Source: Chenopodium formosanum
Lineage: Eukaryota; Streptophyta; Magnoliopsida; Caryophyllales; Amaranthaceae
Reading direction: 5' to 3'
Length of the DNA stretch: 64,000 bases
Assembly (NCBI GenBank): GCA_024500155.1
Contig: CM044868.1
Location: 38,450,165-38,514,164, forward strand
Made by a program: the position numbers and the translations under genes. The notes under the pieces are model-generated. The model was not told the DNA's origin. It saw only the letters and a list, made by a program, of their open reading frames with translations, and did not search any database. Below are positions 41,998-53,930 of this stretch, piece after piece. Numbering within the stretch: the stretch's first letter is position 1; every line of letters begins with the position of its first letter.

Positions 41998-42270
41998 CCA
42001 GGAAACAGGAGCTTTCTTAGAGAAAACACTTTTACCAGTCCAAAGGAACACCCTAAACTTGGATTCAATTTCTCTCAGAATCTTCTTTGGCAGAATAAAG
42101 ATCTGAGCCCAATAAGATTGAATACCAAAGAGGACACTCTTAATAAGTTGAAGTCTGCCAGCATAGGACAAATGTCTAGCAGTCCAACTATCAATTCTAG
42201 CAGTAACCTTCTCAATTAAAGGTCTGCATTGAGCAATGGTCAGTTTCTTAGAAGATAAAGGGACACCAAG
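41998..42270 (-). pseudogene. LINE-2 ORF2 middle segment
   Basis: Encodes SLGVPLSSKKLTIAQCRPLIEKVTARIDSWTARHLSYAGRLQLIKSVLFGIQ, the conserved plant L1 region between RT and zf-RVT. It matches LINE-1 at about 7250-7450. It is flanked by element I on the left and element J on the right. Confidence 0.8.
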
Positions 42271-43013
42271 TGATGCAAGTCTAAGCATGGAGAACTTCGA
42301 AGATTTGCTTATCATGCATCAAGATAGTTTATCCCTAAACATTGATTCAAGCCAAGCATTGCATGGACACTTTCTTGGATATCAAAGCAAAGCCACGGTT
42401 TGCTTAGTGGTTTTTCTTGGAGTCTAGTTCACTTTCTTGAACTTTCTTTAATTTTCTTTACTTAGATTTTGCTTACAAGTTTTTACCTTTCACTTGAAAG
42501 GGTTTTTCTTGGTTCAAGCATTAGGATCTTTAATCTTTATTTAGTTCTTTAATTTTTATTTATTTATTTAGTTGCTTTAAAAATCAGTTAGTTAGCAAAA
42601 TAAATCAGTTTAGGCGTGTGCTTGTTCTCCAAGGAGTTTGGTGAATGCTTGTGCGCCAAGGTGCTTGCTCTTCAAGCAAGTTAGAATTCTAGTTTAATTA
42701 GGATTGAATTAGGGACTTGTCCTAATCTTCCTAGGTAAACTAAGTCTTATAAATAGGGCTGTAAACACACGAATAAATACATAGATTAATATTCAGATTT
42801 ATTTCTTAAGTTGCATACTTGAGTTTTGGTTGATTGCGATCAATTGCTGTTTTGCTTGTTTTAGTTAAAACATTCGTTTGGATTGATTAATTAGGTGGAT
42901 TCTTAATTGATTAATCTTAGTTTTTGTATAATTCTTGGTGGATTTCCTGTATAGAATTAGACTTAAACATATCCCTTGTGTTTTGTTGATTTTCGGATCA
43001 ATAATTCACATCG
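42271..43013 (+). repeat. Element J 5' LTR
   Basis: 743 bp, TGATGCAAGTC..., last base G instead of A at 43013. It contains an extra block (GGCGTGTGCTTGTTCTCC near 42613) compared with element K. Confidence 0.9.
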
Positions 43014-43307
43014 TCTTTGGTATCAGAGCCAAGTTACGCAACTTCGGAAAAAATTAAACTGGGAGTAATTGGCTGGGAATTTTTGCGTGATTTTTTTTGC
43101 ATTGAACTCTAAAAACGTCCAGCTATCACCATATAAAATTTCATAATTTTTAGTTGAGTAACGCGTTCTACACAGCCTCAAACATTTGGTGTTTGTGCAC
43201 TGATTTGCGGTTGAGAGTCCGGTTTTTGTGTTGCCTAGTTTTTTTTTTCAAGATTCGATCTTTTAATCAAGATTTTTGCATGAACTGACTTGGTTTGTGT
43301 AGGAATC

Positions 43308-45389
43308 ATGAGTGACGAGGAGGTTCCACAGGTTCCAAGGGGATTAACCTTAGAACAGGCTCAAAATCTTAGAAGAGATAGGCGAATTGACGAGTTGGCA
43401 GCAAGGATGGATGAGATATTAAAAAGGCTTGATACTCTTGCTGGAGATTCTTCAAGGAAAGGGAATTCTAACCCTAATTCTGGTTCAAGTGAGGAAGAAC
43501 AACCAAGGAGGAACCCAAGGAGGCCACGAAATAATTATTCCTCAAGTGATGAATCACCAAGGTCTAGGAGAAGAGATAGACCAAAGGATGATGATAGGAA
43601 CCTTAGATTAGATCTTCCCGAATTCAATGGGAGTATGAATGAACCTGGAAAATACTTTGAGTGGATTAGAAGGGCCGAGACACTTTTTGATTACAAGGAG
43701 TATGATGAAAGGAAAAGATGCAAATTGGCTGAATTAAAACTGACCGATTATTCTAGTCTTTGGTATGATAATCTAAAGAAGAAGAGGCATAAGGAGGGGC
43801 GTGCAAGAATCTCAACTTGGGAACAACTCAAGAAGCACGTGAAAAAAAGGTTCGTACCTAGTGATTATATTCAAGATGTTTATCTTAAGATGCAACTTTT
43901 TAAACAAAATTCTATGACTGTTGAGAATTATATTGGTGAATTTGAAAAGTTATGCATGTTATGTGGCTTAGAAGAGATTGTTGAGCATAAGATTGCTAGA
44001 TTTATTTTGGGGTTGAATGATAATATTGCTGAAAAAGTTGAATTGCAACAATATTGGTCCTTTGAGGATGTTTGCAAGGTAGCTTTGAAAGTTGAAAAAC
44101 AGATAAAGGGGAAGAAAGGGACGTACACTAAGCCCTTTGTTAAAGGTTTCACTAAACCTTTTGAGAAGAACAGCTTGGAGAAAAGTGGTTCTAGTTCGAA
44201 CTACAAGGAGACTAAATCAAAGTTTGAAGCTCCTAAAAAGCTTGTTGAAGATAGGAAGTGCTTCAAGTGTGGTAGTGTTGGTCACATTGCAACTAATTGT
44301 CCATCAAAAAGAGTAATGACTGCTCAAGAGTGGGAACAAGAACAAGCTAAGTGTGAGCAAGGTAGTGACTATGAAGAAAAGAACGAAGAGGAAAACTTTG
44401 AAGAAGAGGAGGGGCATATTGACGAAATTGATCCCGAGACTCATGGTCAAAGTTTGGTTCTAAGAAGGGCACTACACTCTAAAACCGTACCTATGGAAAA
44501 CAATCAAAGGGAGAAAATCTTTCTTACAAGGTGCAAGGTAGAAGATAGGTTGTGTGATATGATCATAGACACGGGGAGTTGCACTAATGTGGTATCAACT
44601 ACTTTGGTAGACAAATTGAAGTGGCCAACTACTGAACATCCAAGCCCTTATAAGCTTCATTGGCTTAATAATTCGAGTGATGTTAAGGTAACTAAACAAG
44701 CCTTAATCTCCTTTTCAATTGGTAAATTTCATGATAAAGTTTTGTGTGATGTTTGTCCTATGGATGCTTGTCATATACTATTAGGCCGTCCTTGGCAATA
44801 TGATAGATTTGTGAAGTTTGATGGAAGGACTAATGTGTATGTTGTGAGAAAAGGAGAAAAAGAGAGACCGGTTGCTTTAAAACCTTTGATAAGCAACAAG
44901 CCTTCTAATGTTACCTCTAATTCGAAGAGTTCTTATTTGATTAGTGAGAGGGAATTAGAAAAAGAGATTTGCAGCAACAATGTGGTATATATACTTGTTT
45001 CTAATGAGATTCGAATTGATCAAAATAAACAAGCAAAGAGGTCGTATGAATTGGAATCTTTTTTAGAAGAATTCAAGGATGTCTTTCCTAAGGAATTACC
45101 TCCGGAATTACCTCCTATTCGTGGGATAGAGCATCAAATTGACTTGATTCCGGGAGCACCATTACCTAATAAGGCAGCCTATAGAAGTAATCCGGAAGAA
45201 ACAAAGGAGATGCAAAGGCAAATTGAAGAGCTTATGGCTAGAGGATACGTGAGGGAAAGTATGAGCCCTTGTGCTGTGCTTACTTTACTTGTCCCAAAGA
45301 AAGATGGGAGTTGGCGCATGTGTATTGATAGTAGGAGTGTGAATAACATCATTATCAAATACCGATTTCCTATTCCAAGGTTAGATTGA
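43308..45389 (+). pseudogene. Element J Gag-protease-RT, frameshifted
   Basis: One frame joins gag, knuckle CFKCGSVGHIATNC (about residue 325), protease (MIIDTGSCTNVVS) and the RT fingers (WRMCIDSRSVN), showing the ancestral single Gag-Pol frame. A single extra T at about 45386 (TTAGATTGATC against TTAGATGATC in K) shifts frame in RT and ends it at 45389. Start chosen at MSDEEVPQ as for K. Confidence 0.85.
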
Positions 45390-46497
45390 TCTACTTGATG
45401 AACTACATGGTTCAAAGTTGTTTTCTAAGATTGATCTTATGAGTGGTTATCATCAAATTCGAATGAGAGAAGTAGATGAGTGGAAAACAGCATTCAAGAC
45501 TAAGTTAGGGTTGTATGAATGGTTGGTGATGCCGTTTGGACTCACTAATGCACCTAGAACTTTCATGAGGTTGATGCATGAGGTACTTAAACCTTTCCTT
45601 GGCAAGTTTGTTGTTGTTTATTTAGATGATATTCTGATATACTCTAAAAATTTGCATGATCATCTAAATCATCTAACAAGTGTGTTTGAAGTGTTAAGAG
45701 AGAAGAAACTCTATGCTAAGCTTGAAAAATGCTACTTCTTAGTGCCTAGTGTTACTTTTCTTGGTTATGTTGTATCAAAAGATGGAGTTTCAGTTGATCA
45801 TTCGAAAGTAGAGGCTATTAAAACTTTGCCTATTCCTACTAATTTGAGTGATCGAGATACAAAGTTCATGAGTTTCTTTTGGAAGTCTTTATGGAAGCTT
45901 GTGGGAACTAAATTGCTCTTTAGTACATCGTACCATCCACAAACTGATGGACAAACAGAGGTTATTAATCATACTCTTGGTGCGCTTTTGCGTGGGTTAG
46001 TGAGTAAGACACAAAAGGATTGGGACATCAAGTTAGCTCATGCGGAGTTTGCTTATAATAGATCACCTACATATGCTACCAAACATAGTCCTTTTGAGGT
46101 AGTCTATGGAGTCAATCCGAAACTTCCAATTGATCTTGTTCCATTGCCTAAGGGTGAATTAATTCACAAAGATGCCGAGTCTAAGTTAAAGAGTATGCTG
46201 AAATTACATGCTCAAGGTCGAACAAGAATAGAGAAAGTAAATGACATGTACAAAGCTAGAGAAAACAAGCATAGAAGGCAACAAAGTTACACTGTTGGAG
46301 ACTTGGTATGGTTACATTTGAGAAAGGAAAGATTTCCAGGAAAACGCAAGAATAAGTTGATGCCTAGAAGTGAAGGTCCTTTCAAGATTATTGAGAAGAT
46401 CAATGACAATGCTTATAAGTTAGAACTTCCGGGAGAATATAGAGTTAGTGCTACATTCAATGTTGGCGATTTGGCTAAGTATATTCCTGATGATTAA
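45390..46497 (+). pseudogene. Element J RT-integrase fusion made by deletion
   Basis: Continues pol in the shifted frame: SKIDLMSGYHQI, VVYLDDILIYS, FLGYVVSKDG, then KTLPIPTNLSDRDTKFMSFFW, where RT is joined straight to the integrase core. Compared with K, 1149 bp (383 codons) between two GAGTGA repeats are gone, so the frame stays open. It lacks RNase H and the integrase zinc part and first Asp. It ends at TAA 46495-46497, where K has GAG. Confidence 0.85.
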
Positions 46498-46538
46498 CTT
46501 AGAGATTTGAGGACAAATTCTTTCGAAGAAGAGGAGGA

Positions 46539-47281
46539 TGATGCAAGTCTAAGCATGGAGAACTTCGAAGATTTGCTTATCATGCATCAAGATAGTTTAT
46601 CCCTAAACATTGATTCAAGCCAAGCATTGCATGGACACTTTCTTGGATATCAAAGCAAAGCCACGGTTTGCTTAGTGGTTTTTCTTGGAGTCTAGTTCAC
46701 TTTCTTGAACTTTCTTTAATTTTCTTTACTTAGATTTTGCTTACAAGTTTTTACCTTTCACTTGAAAGGGTTTTTCTTGGTTCAAGCATTAGGATCTTTA
46801 ATCTTTATTTAGTTCCTTAATTTTTATTTATTTATTTAGTTGCTTTAAAAATCAGTTAGTTAGCAAAATAAATCAGTTTAGGCGTGTGCTTGTTCTCCAA
46901 GGAGTTTGGTGAATGCTTGTGCGCCAAGGTGCTTGCTCTTCAAGCAAGTTAGAATTCTTGTTTAATTAGGATTGAATTAGGGACTTGTCCTAATCTTCCT
47001 AGGTAAACTAAGTCTTATAAATAGGGCTGTAAACACACGAATAAATACATAGATTAATATTCAGATTTATTTCTTAAGTTGCATACTTGAGTTTTGGTTG
47101 ATTGCGATCAATTGCTGTTTTGCTTGTTTTAGTTAAAACATTTGTTTGGATTGATTAATTAGGTGGATTCTTAATTGATTAATCTTAGTTTTTGTTTAAT
47201 TCTTGGTGGATTTCCTGTATAGAATTAGACTTAAACATATCCCTTGTGTTTTGTTGATTTTCGGATCAATAATTCACATCA
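46539..47281 (+). repeat. Element J 3' LTR
   Basis: 743 bp, starting within the coding tail (EEEEDDASLSM) as in K. TATAAATA at 47016-47023. It ends CACATCA, then TSD CCAAG and LINE-2 remnant. Confidence 0.95.
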
Positions 47282-47305
47282 CCAAGGTATTTAAAAGGGA
47301 GACTA

Positions 47306-47428
47306 TGATGTGAATTATTGATCCAAAAATCAACAAAACACAAGGGATATGTTTAAGTCTAATTCTATACAGGAAATCCACCAAGAATTAAACAAAAACT
47401 AAGATTAATCAATTAAGAATCAATTAAA
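47306..47428 (-). repeat. K-family LTR fragment
   Basis: TGATGTGAATTATTGATCC... is the reverse complement of a K-family LTR 3' end. It is only about 120 bp and is cut where element D LTR sequence begins. It follows a ~24-bp remnant of LINE-2 (47282-47305). Confidence 0.8.
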
Positions 47429-47774
47429 AGGTGCAAAAATTTAGGTGGGTATCTGCTCGGATTCCAAGCTCAGATGTCTCTATCACAGGGACAATGTGTA
47501 ATAAATGATAAAACGTGCCCTCCAAAAGAGGGGAACCTCCCTATTTATAGGGTCCTCGGGATTTGTGCCCCTGATTAGATCACTGATCCCTAATCATTGG
47601 TGGGCTGCGCCGCATTGCGGCTTTCTCGGGATTTGGGCCTGAAGGCCGCCTTTTCTCCCAGGTTTCTGGAGTGACACGTGTCAAGCAGGGATAGGTCCAC
47701 CTTGGGCCATCCTGGGGCTGACACGTGTCGTCCTCTGATTGGACCACGTGGCGGGGTAAAATTACCCTAAACAA
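47429..47774 (-). repeat. Element D 3' LTR, truncated
   Basis: Minus-strand Tat-like LTR starting TGTTTAGGGTAATTTTACCCC at 47774, with GACACGTGTC motifs near 47672 and 47720 and TATAAATA near 47545. The U5 end is missing. It abuts the RT-side pol of element D directly, so RNase H, integrase and the accessory gene were deleted. Confidence 0.8.
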
Positions 47775-49050
47775 CCGCCTCAGCATCATCTCCCCATGCC
47801 GCTAGGCAACCGGTTAGTCCCTGTACTTCTTTGACAGTGCGGGGTAACTTCATATCAATCACCGCTTGTATCTTCTCGAGGTTAGCCTCTATCCCCCTTT
47901 GATTAATCAGGAATCCGAGAAACTTCCAAGACTCAACACCAAAGACGCATTTCTTATGATTTAACATGACCTTATGCCGCCTGAGTGTGTTGAAGGTTTC
48001 TCTCAGATCAGCAAGGTGATTCGTTTGCTGCTTGGATTTGGCTATCATGTCATCTATACATTCCTCCCAATTTTATTAATGAAGACTATATTTATCATCC
48101 GGTTGAAAGTAGCAGGCGCATTTTTCAAGCCAAAAGGCATCATAGTATAGCAAATGCCGAATGCCGTCTTTTCTTGATCTTTTTTCACAGGGGTATCTGA
48201 TTGAAGCCGGAATAGGCACCCATTAAACTCATCAAAGCATGACTGGCTGTCGATCTTTGGGAGCAAACTGTACTTTGGACATGCCTTGTTGAGGTCTGTG
48301 TAATCAACACACATACGCCAGGTACCATTCGGCTTCTGTACAAGCACAACATTTGCAACCCAATTGGGGAAGCTTCGTGGCCGAATGAACCCAGCGTCTA
48401 GCAGCATTTTTACTTCGGCAGCTGCTGCTTGACTTCTTTCCTCGCTGTGATTTCTTTTCTTTTGCCGGATGGGCTTCTTTTTTGGATACACGGCGAGTTT
48501 GTGGACAGCGAGATCTAGGATGATGCCTAGCATCTCTTCCACTTCAAAGGAAAAAATGTCTTTGAATTCTTTCAGCAAGAGGTGCACATCTGCACCCAAC
48601 TTAGCATAAGAAGTCGTCCCCACCTTAATAGTACGCTCTGGACGGCTGTCATCCAAAGGTATATCAATATGCTCACCAGCCGGCTTGGGACGGAGCTCAT
48701 CTAATCGTACATCGGTCAGTGATAGCTATTTTTCTCTTTCTTCACCTCCACCAGCTAATTAGCCTTTCTTTTATTTCCGGTTGCTGATGGGGGTGGCTTG
48801 ACGTCCTTGACATTGTCAAGGTATATTAGCTCCTGTCCTTGGCCGTCTGAGGCCACAGTGAACTTGACGGTTGAAAGATAACACTCCCGGGTCATCTTCT
48901 GATCCCCATTCAGGGAACCAATAGAATCATCATCCTTCTCATACTTGATCAGCATGAGGGAAGGAATGATTATTGCCTTGACCTCGTTGAGAGTTGGACG
49001 ACCTAAAATGATGTTATAGCCGGTCAGCTTCTCAATTATTACGAACTTGA
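47775..49050 (-). pseudogene. Element D protease end and reverse transcriptase
   Basis: Minus strand. Protease C-terminus GYNIILGRPTLNEVKAIIIPSL near 49030, then RT from LGADVHLLLKEFKDIFSFEVEEM through NGTWRMCVDYTDLNKACPKY and FGLKNAPATFNRMI to NRETFNTLRRHKVML..FLGFLINQRGIE. The catalytic YIDDMI spans the frame change near 48050. It ends inside the connection region at 47775. Several frame changes; pseudogene. Confidence 0.8.
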
Positions 49051-49696
49051 CGACCAAGTGTCGCCCTTCACTTTTTCCTCCAAGCCGGATGGGTAGATCA
49101 ATCCGATCGATTGGTACACCATCCCCCCTACTAAGCCAACCAGGGGGTGGTCTACCGAGTGCATGCTGCTAGGCTTTTACTTCTGCTTCTACAAGCACCT
49201 TTGACTAATAATATCCGACGAGACGCTGGTGTCAATAAGGATCTGCCTAACAAGCTGATTGGAGACCTTACATTCAATAACGACCTGGTCGTCATGCGGG
49301 CGGCAAACGCCGTCCCTGTCCTTCTTAGTGATCAAAACGTCTAGGAAGGTGGAGCTGGCTGACGACTACTCATCATCATCTTTTTCCATCTTTTAAAGAT
49401 GGCTCTTTCGGCCACCGCATGAGATCCCGCCTGCTATGGTGTAGATCGGCTCCTTGTATGTGTCCGAGCTACTAGTAGGTTGGGGAGTCATCCTTGCTGA
49501 TGGACCCTTGCTTGGGCCAGCCCTGCCTTTGTTGATCATATCCTTCATCTCACCCTTGAAGTTGCTCATGAATTTCATGAGCTCATCCCGGGTGACTGGA
49601 GCTGATCCTCTGGCCGCCTAGGGGTCCTGCTTGGACCCGCCTGGCTCGCATGTCGTTCCAGCTGTTCTCTAGAACGACGGTATGTGGAAATGATTA
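49051..49696 (-). pseudogene. Element D gag with large internal deletion, and protease start
   Basis: Minus strand. The gag part ELMKFMSNFKGEMKDMINKGRAGPSKG is joined to MTPQPTSSSDTYKEPIYTIAGG, which in element F lie about 1.44 kb apart. The Retrotrans_gag core and zinc knuckle are therefore gone. The protease active site reads LIDTSVSS (DTG to DTS), near 49240. Confidence 0.75.
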
Positions 49697-49751
49697 TTGG
49701 ACTTGTCCAGACTTGACACGTGGACCTCTATGATTGGTCCTCATGTCTTTG
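49697..49751 (-). repeat. Element D 5' LTR remnant (U3 only)
   Basis: GTCCAGACTTGACACGTGG matches the U3 of element F (54925-54945, reversed). Only about 55 bp remain, fused straight to mid-gag at ATCATTTCC. The rest of the LTR, the primer site and the gag start are deleted. Confidence 0.65.
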
Positions 49752-50459
49752 GTGATTGGTTTCACATTCATTTAATTCAAAAAGATTTGTTTGAATGTAT
49801 TTTTCATTTGATTTCATTATTGTTGTAGAATGCATTTGACTTTCATTCAATTCAAAAAGCTTTGTCCGAATTGGTTTGACTTTTCATTTGAGTTAAAAAG
49901 CTTTGTCTGAATGTGTTTGACTTTCATTTGTTTCATTTAGCTTTGTAAATTGCATTTGACTTTCATAAGATTCAAAAAGCTTTGTCTGAATTGGTTTAAC
50001 TTTTATTTGATTTAAAAAGCTTTGTTTGAATGTTTCATTTTCATTTGATTCCATTTATTTTGTAGAATGCATTTGATTTTCATTTGATTCAAAAATCTTT
50101 TATCTGAATTGGTTTGACTTTCATTAAATTAAAAAAGATTTGTTTGAATGTATTTGACTTTCTTTTGATTCCATTTGCTATTTAGAGTGTATTTGACTTT
50201 TATTTGATTCAAAAAAGAATTATCTGAATTTGTTTAATTTCATTTGGCTCAAAAAACTTTGTTGAATGTATTTCACTTGCAATTGATTCAATTATTTTTG
50301 TAGAATGCATTTGCCTTTCATTTTATTCAAAAAGTTTTGGCTGAATTAGTTTGACATTTATTTACTTAAAAAGCTTTGTTGACATTCATTGGATTCCGTG
50401 AGCTTTCTAGAATGCATTTGACTTTCATTCGATTATAAAAAATTTGTCTGAATTGGTTT
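49752..50459 (+). repeat. Satellite block S5 (about 40-bp monomers)
   Basis: Same satellite and orientation as S1-S4. It is the last block in the window and ends at the element E LTR. Confidence 0.85.
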
Positions 50460-50974
50460 TGATTTGGGGTATTTAATACCTCCATGTGGACCAATGAAAG
50501 AGCGACACGTGTCCCTTTGGGAGGCGTCCAAATGGAGTCTCCAGATGCGTGACACGTGTTACTCACATATTCCCCCTTGGAAATTGTGGCCTTCAAGGCC
50601 TAAACTTCAAGGGCGCCACAAAACGACGCTGCCCTAATCCCTAGGTCATCAAACCCTAGGGTAGGCTATATTTTCCTAGGACCCTATAAATAGGGAGATT
50701 CCCCAATTATTGGGACAGTCTTTTTGACACCTCGAACTTTACGTCTTAGTGATTAAGGCATTTATTGCTCTCAAAAATGGAGAACACCTGAGCTTAAAAT
50801 CCGAGCGGATACTTTACTTTCGCAAGTTTTCACTCCGATTCCATACTAACTTAATCTTCGGAGGCGGACCTCTGACCATTCGGAGCTCCGTTTGTTTTGC
50901 AGGTACAGGCGTCCTTAGCAAACCCATTCTTGGAGTTGTAACTCTCCCAAGGGACTTAAAAAACCCTCGAAACA
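50460..50974 (+). repeat. Element E 5' LTR (Tat-like)
   Basis: 515 bp, TGATTTGGGGTATTTAATACC...CCCTCGAAACA. GACACGTGTC-type motifs lie near 50502 and 50552, and TATAAATA near 50684. It is followed at once by the primer site TTTGGCGCCGTCTG (50975). Confidence 0.85.
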
Positions 50975-50993
50975 TTTGGCGCCGTCTGCTGAG
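50975..50993 (+). promoter_or_regulatory. Primer binding site of element E
   Basis: TTTGGCGCCGTCTGCTGAG follows the LTR end. Same class as element F (TTTGGCGCCGTCTGTTAGG at 55333) and element C. Confidence 0.75.
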
Positions 50994-51007
50994 AAAGTAC
51001 CTCTAAG

Positions 51008-52130
51008 ATGGCTTCACAAGAGCAACTTGTGCTTCCTCTAGAGACCAACCGACCTCTAGAAGATGTAGAGGTCCAGACGGACCATTATTCAGGTGACGAT
51101 GGAGACATTGAAACCTTTGGGGTTCCAGAAGTGTCACTCATATCTAAGTGCCTCCGTCACAAATACAGGCAAGAGCGTAATGCTAGCAAGGCAGGTTTGA
51201 GCAGGCCTCCAAGACAATCCAGTAAGCCCTCACGGCAGCAGACTGATCCCTCCTTGGCGACAGGATCAGCCACAGTCACCCGCAATGAGCTCATGAAATT
51301 CATGAGCCAGTTGCTCTCAGAGTCGGCTTCTACATTGACTTATCATGATAACTTCCAGAATACCTCTGTGAGAAATTCTCCATCAGTACAAGGGACCCCA
51401 TCAAGTGGCCCCCTCGTTTAGTCTGTGTTGATGATGTCGTGTGGTGTCGATGCTTCCTAGCCACCCTAAAGGGCATAGCCTAGTAGAGGTTTGGTAATTT
51501 ACCGGCTGGTTGCATTAATAGCTTCAAGACGCTTGCGTTCTTGTTTGCTTCTAATTTCTCTATGAACATCCCTGCAAAGAAAACGAGCCTTGATCTAGGA
51601 CATGTGTAGCAGCGAGATAGAGAGGGGTGCAAACATACATCGGGCGGTTCAATCTGGTGAGAATCCAGATCCAAGGACTGTCTGACGAAGTGGCTTATAC
51701 AGACTTTTTCAAAGGGTTGAAGGACAGGTCGACTTTGAAGTTCAAACTCGTCCGCAAGAAAATCTTCACCCTCCAAGGAGCTCTTATGGAGGCGGACGCC
51801 TGCATATAGGCGACCAAGCTCTGCTCCTCCAATAAGGAGTCGGACTCCAAGAAGTCTGACCAACAAAAGGAGAGTCGGCCTGCTCTGCCGTCTCTAAAAC
51901 CAGAAGAGAGCAAGAAGAAAAAACAGAGCTAGGCGGTTGATAACTCTGATCAGCCGGCCAAGAAGAAAAAGAAAGAGTGGAAGCTGTATGTTCTTAAGGT
52001 ACGAGTTCCACAAGGACATCTACTCCATCCTCATAAAGATAAAGGATCGGCTAACTTTAGAGAAGTCGGCTCCTATGAAAGGTTGCGCTGAAAATCGGAA
52101 CAAAAGGACTTCTTCAGCCTCAAGTGACGC
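51008..52130 (+). pseudogene. Element E gag
   Basis: ATG at 51008, 14 bp after the primer site. The first part (MASQEQLVLPLETNRPLED) is open to 51421. The capsid-like part follows in broken frames: LASNFSMNIPAKKTSL near 51540, QIQGLSDEVAYTDFFKGLKDRSTLKFKLV at 51660-51760. The zinc knuckle found in C and F is missing, because KNRNK runs directly into a Ser-rich stretch near 52090. Non-functional. Confidence 0.75.
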
Positions 52131-52830
52131 TTGATCTTCTGGTTGACAAAGGAGCGTTGAAATCCTATGTGAAGTCCAAAGTGACTTCAAAGGCGAATCC
52201 GAGGCAGTCAACCAAAAAGACTCCCCAACTTGCTATCAGCTCCAAAACGGATGATGATCTGGTCTATACGATAGCAGGCGAATTCGCCGGAGGTGGCCCG
52301 ACCATCCAAGCCACAAAGGACCATTTAGAAAGATGGTAAATTGTTTTGGCAGCTAGCACATCCGCCTTCCCCGAAGCCATCAAAATCGAAAAGCACCAAG
52401 GCAAAGTCTGTCGGTCGCATGATGACCTTGTTGGCTTATAATGCAATGTGGCCAACCAGTTGGTTGGTTGCATCCTGATAGACATTGGAAGCTCCTTAGA
52501 CATCATCAGCCGCAAATGTCTATCCTACCTCAAGTACAAGCTAAATAGCGTGATGGATGTCTCCCATCCCCTTGTGGGCTTTCGGGGAATTGTACATCCA
52601 GTCAGACGCATTGATTTGCTCATCCGGCTGGGGCAAAAAGGTAGCGGTCGGCACATGACCATCCGGTTCCTGGTGGTCAAGGTGCTGACCGCCTACAATC
52701 TTATACTTGGCCGACCCACTTTTAACGAGTGCAAAGCCGTCATCATCCCTGCTCTCATGCTCGTCAAGAACAAGAAGGATGATGGAACTGTTGGCTCCCT
52801 GAACGTGGACAAGAAGACGGCTTGAGAATG
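52131..52830 (+). pseudogene. Element E protease
   Basis: PTIQATKDHLERW, then VANQLVGCILIDIGSSLDIIS (active site DIG in place of DTG), GFRGIVHPVRRIDL, and TAYNLILGRPTFNECKAVIIP. One stretch (52448-52825) is open. Retropepsin would cut the polyprotein; the Thr-to-Ile change at the active site suggests loss. Confidence 0.75.
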
Positions 52831-53930
52831 CTATCTTTTGGACGTCAAGCCCGCGACAACTGCAGCCGGTCAGGGCAAAGAGCCAATAGACCTTGATGAT
52901 ATCAAGGATGATCACCCGACCCCACCAGCGACTAAGAATAGAAAACATGACCAGCTAGTTGCGGTAAAAAAGGAAAAGCAATAGCAATAACTGACCGAGG
53001 AGCGGTCAGACGACCTCCGTCCCCAGTCGCCTGGAGAAAACATTGATATTCCCTTGGACGACAGTCGGCCAGAGCAAACTGTTAAGGTTGGGACGGCTGC
53101 TTTTGCTAAGTTGGGTGCAAGCTTGCACCAACTACTAAAAGAATTCAAAGACATTTTTAGATGCCAGGCATCAGCCTGGATCTTGCTATCTAAAAACTCG
53201 CTGCGAATTCCAAAAAGAAGCCCATTTGGTAAAAGAAAAGAAACCGCAACAAGGAGTGAAGTCAGGCGGCAGCCGCTTAAATAAAAAAGCTAATAGACGC
53301 TGGGTTCATTTGGCCTTTTAACTTCCCTTATTAGGTTGCAAATGTTATGCTTGAAAAGAAGCCGAATGGTACCTGGCGTATGTGGGTGGATCACACTGAC
53401 GTAAACAAAGCATGTCCGAAGGATTGCTATCCACTCACAAAGATCGACAGCCTGGTCGACTCTACAGCCGGATATGCCCTGATGAGCTTCATGGATGCCT
53501 ATTCAGGCTTCCATCAAATTCCCCTGTGGAAAAAAGATCAAGAAAAGACGACATTCGTCACTGATCAAGGGTTATTCTGTTATACTGTGATGTCGTTTGG
53601 CTTGAAGAATGCGCCTGCTACTTTCCAACACATGATTAATACACTCTTCATTAATCAGATTGGGAGGAATGTAGAGGCGTATATTGACGACATGATAGTC
53701 AAATCCATGCAGCAGGCGGATCACCTTGCTGACCTCTGAGAAACATTCACCACACTTAGGCGGCACAAGGTCATGCTTAATCCAAAAAAGTGTGTCTTTG
53801 GTGTTGAGTCTAGGAAGTTTCTCGGATTCCTTGTTGACCAAAGGAGGATAGAGGCCAACCCTCAAAAAAACAGGCGGTGATCGACATGTTGTTGCCCCGT
53901 ATTGTAAAACAAGTCCAAAACTAACCAGTT
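52831..53930 (+). pseudogene. Element E reverse transcriptase
   Basis: Colinear with element B: LGASLHQLLKEFKDIF, a short deletion removing FEVEEM near 53157, NGTWRMWVDHTDVNKACPKD, ALMSFMDAYSGFHQI, FGLKNAPATFQHMI. The catalytic YIDDMIVKS is intact at 53680-53706. Stops near 53739 and a shift near 53865 break the frame. Confidence 0.85.

Larger units (their letters stand above)
42271..47281 (+). mobile_element. Element J: K-family retrotransposon with internal deletion
   Basis: 5011 bp, inserted in LINE-2 with TSD CCAAG (42266-42270 and 47282-47286). The 743-bp LTRs (42271-43013 and 46539-47281) differ at about five positions by eye. It keeps the intact gag zinc knuckle lost in K, but lacks the end of RT, RNase H and the integrase N-terminus. 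It is non-autonomous. Confidence 0.95.
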
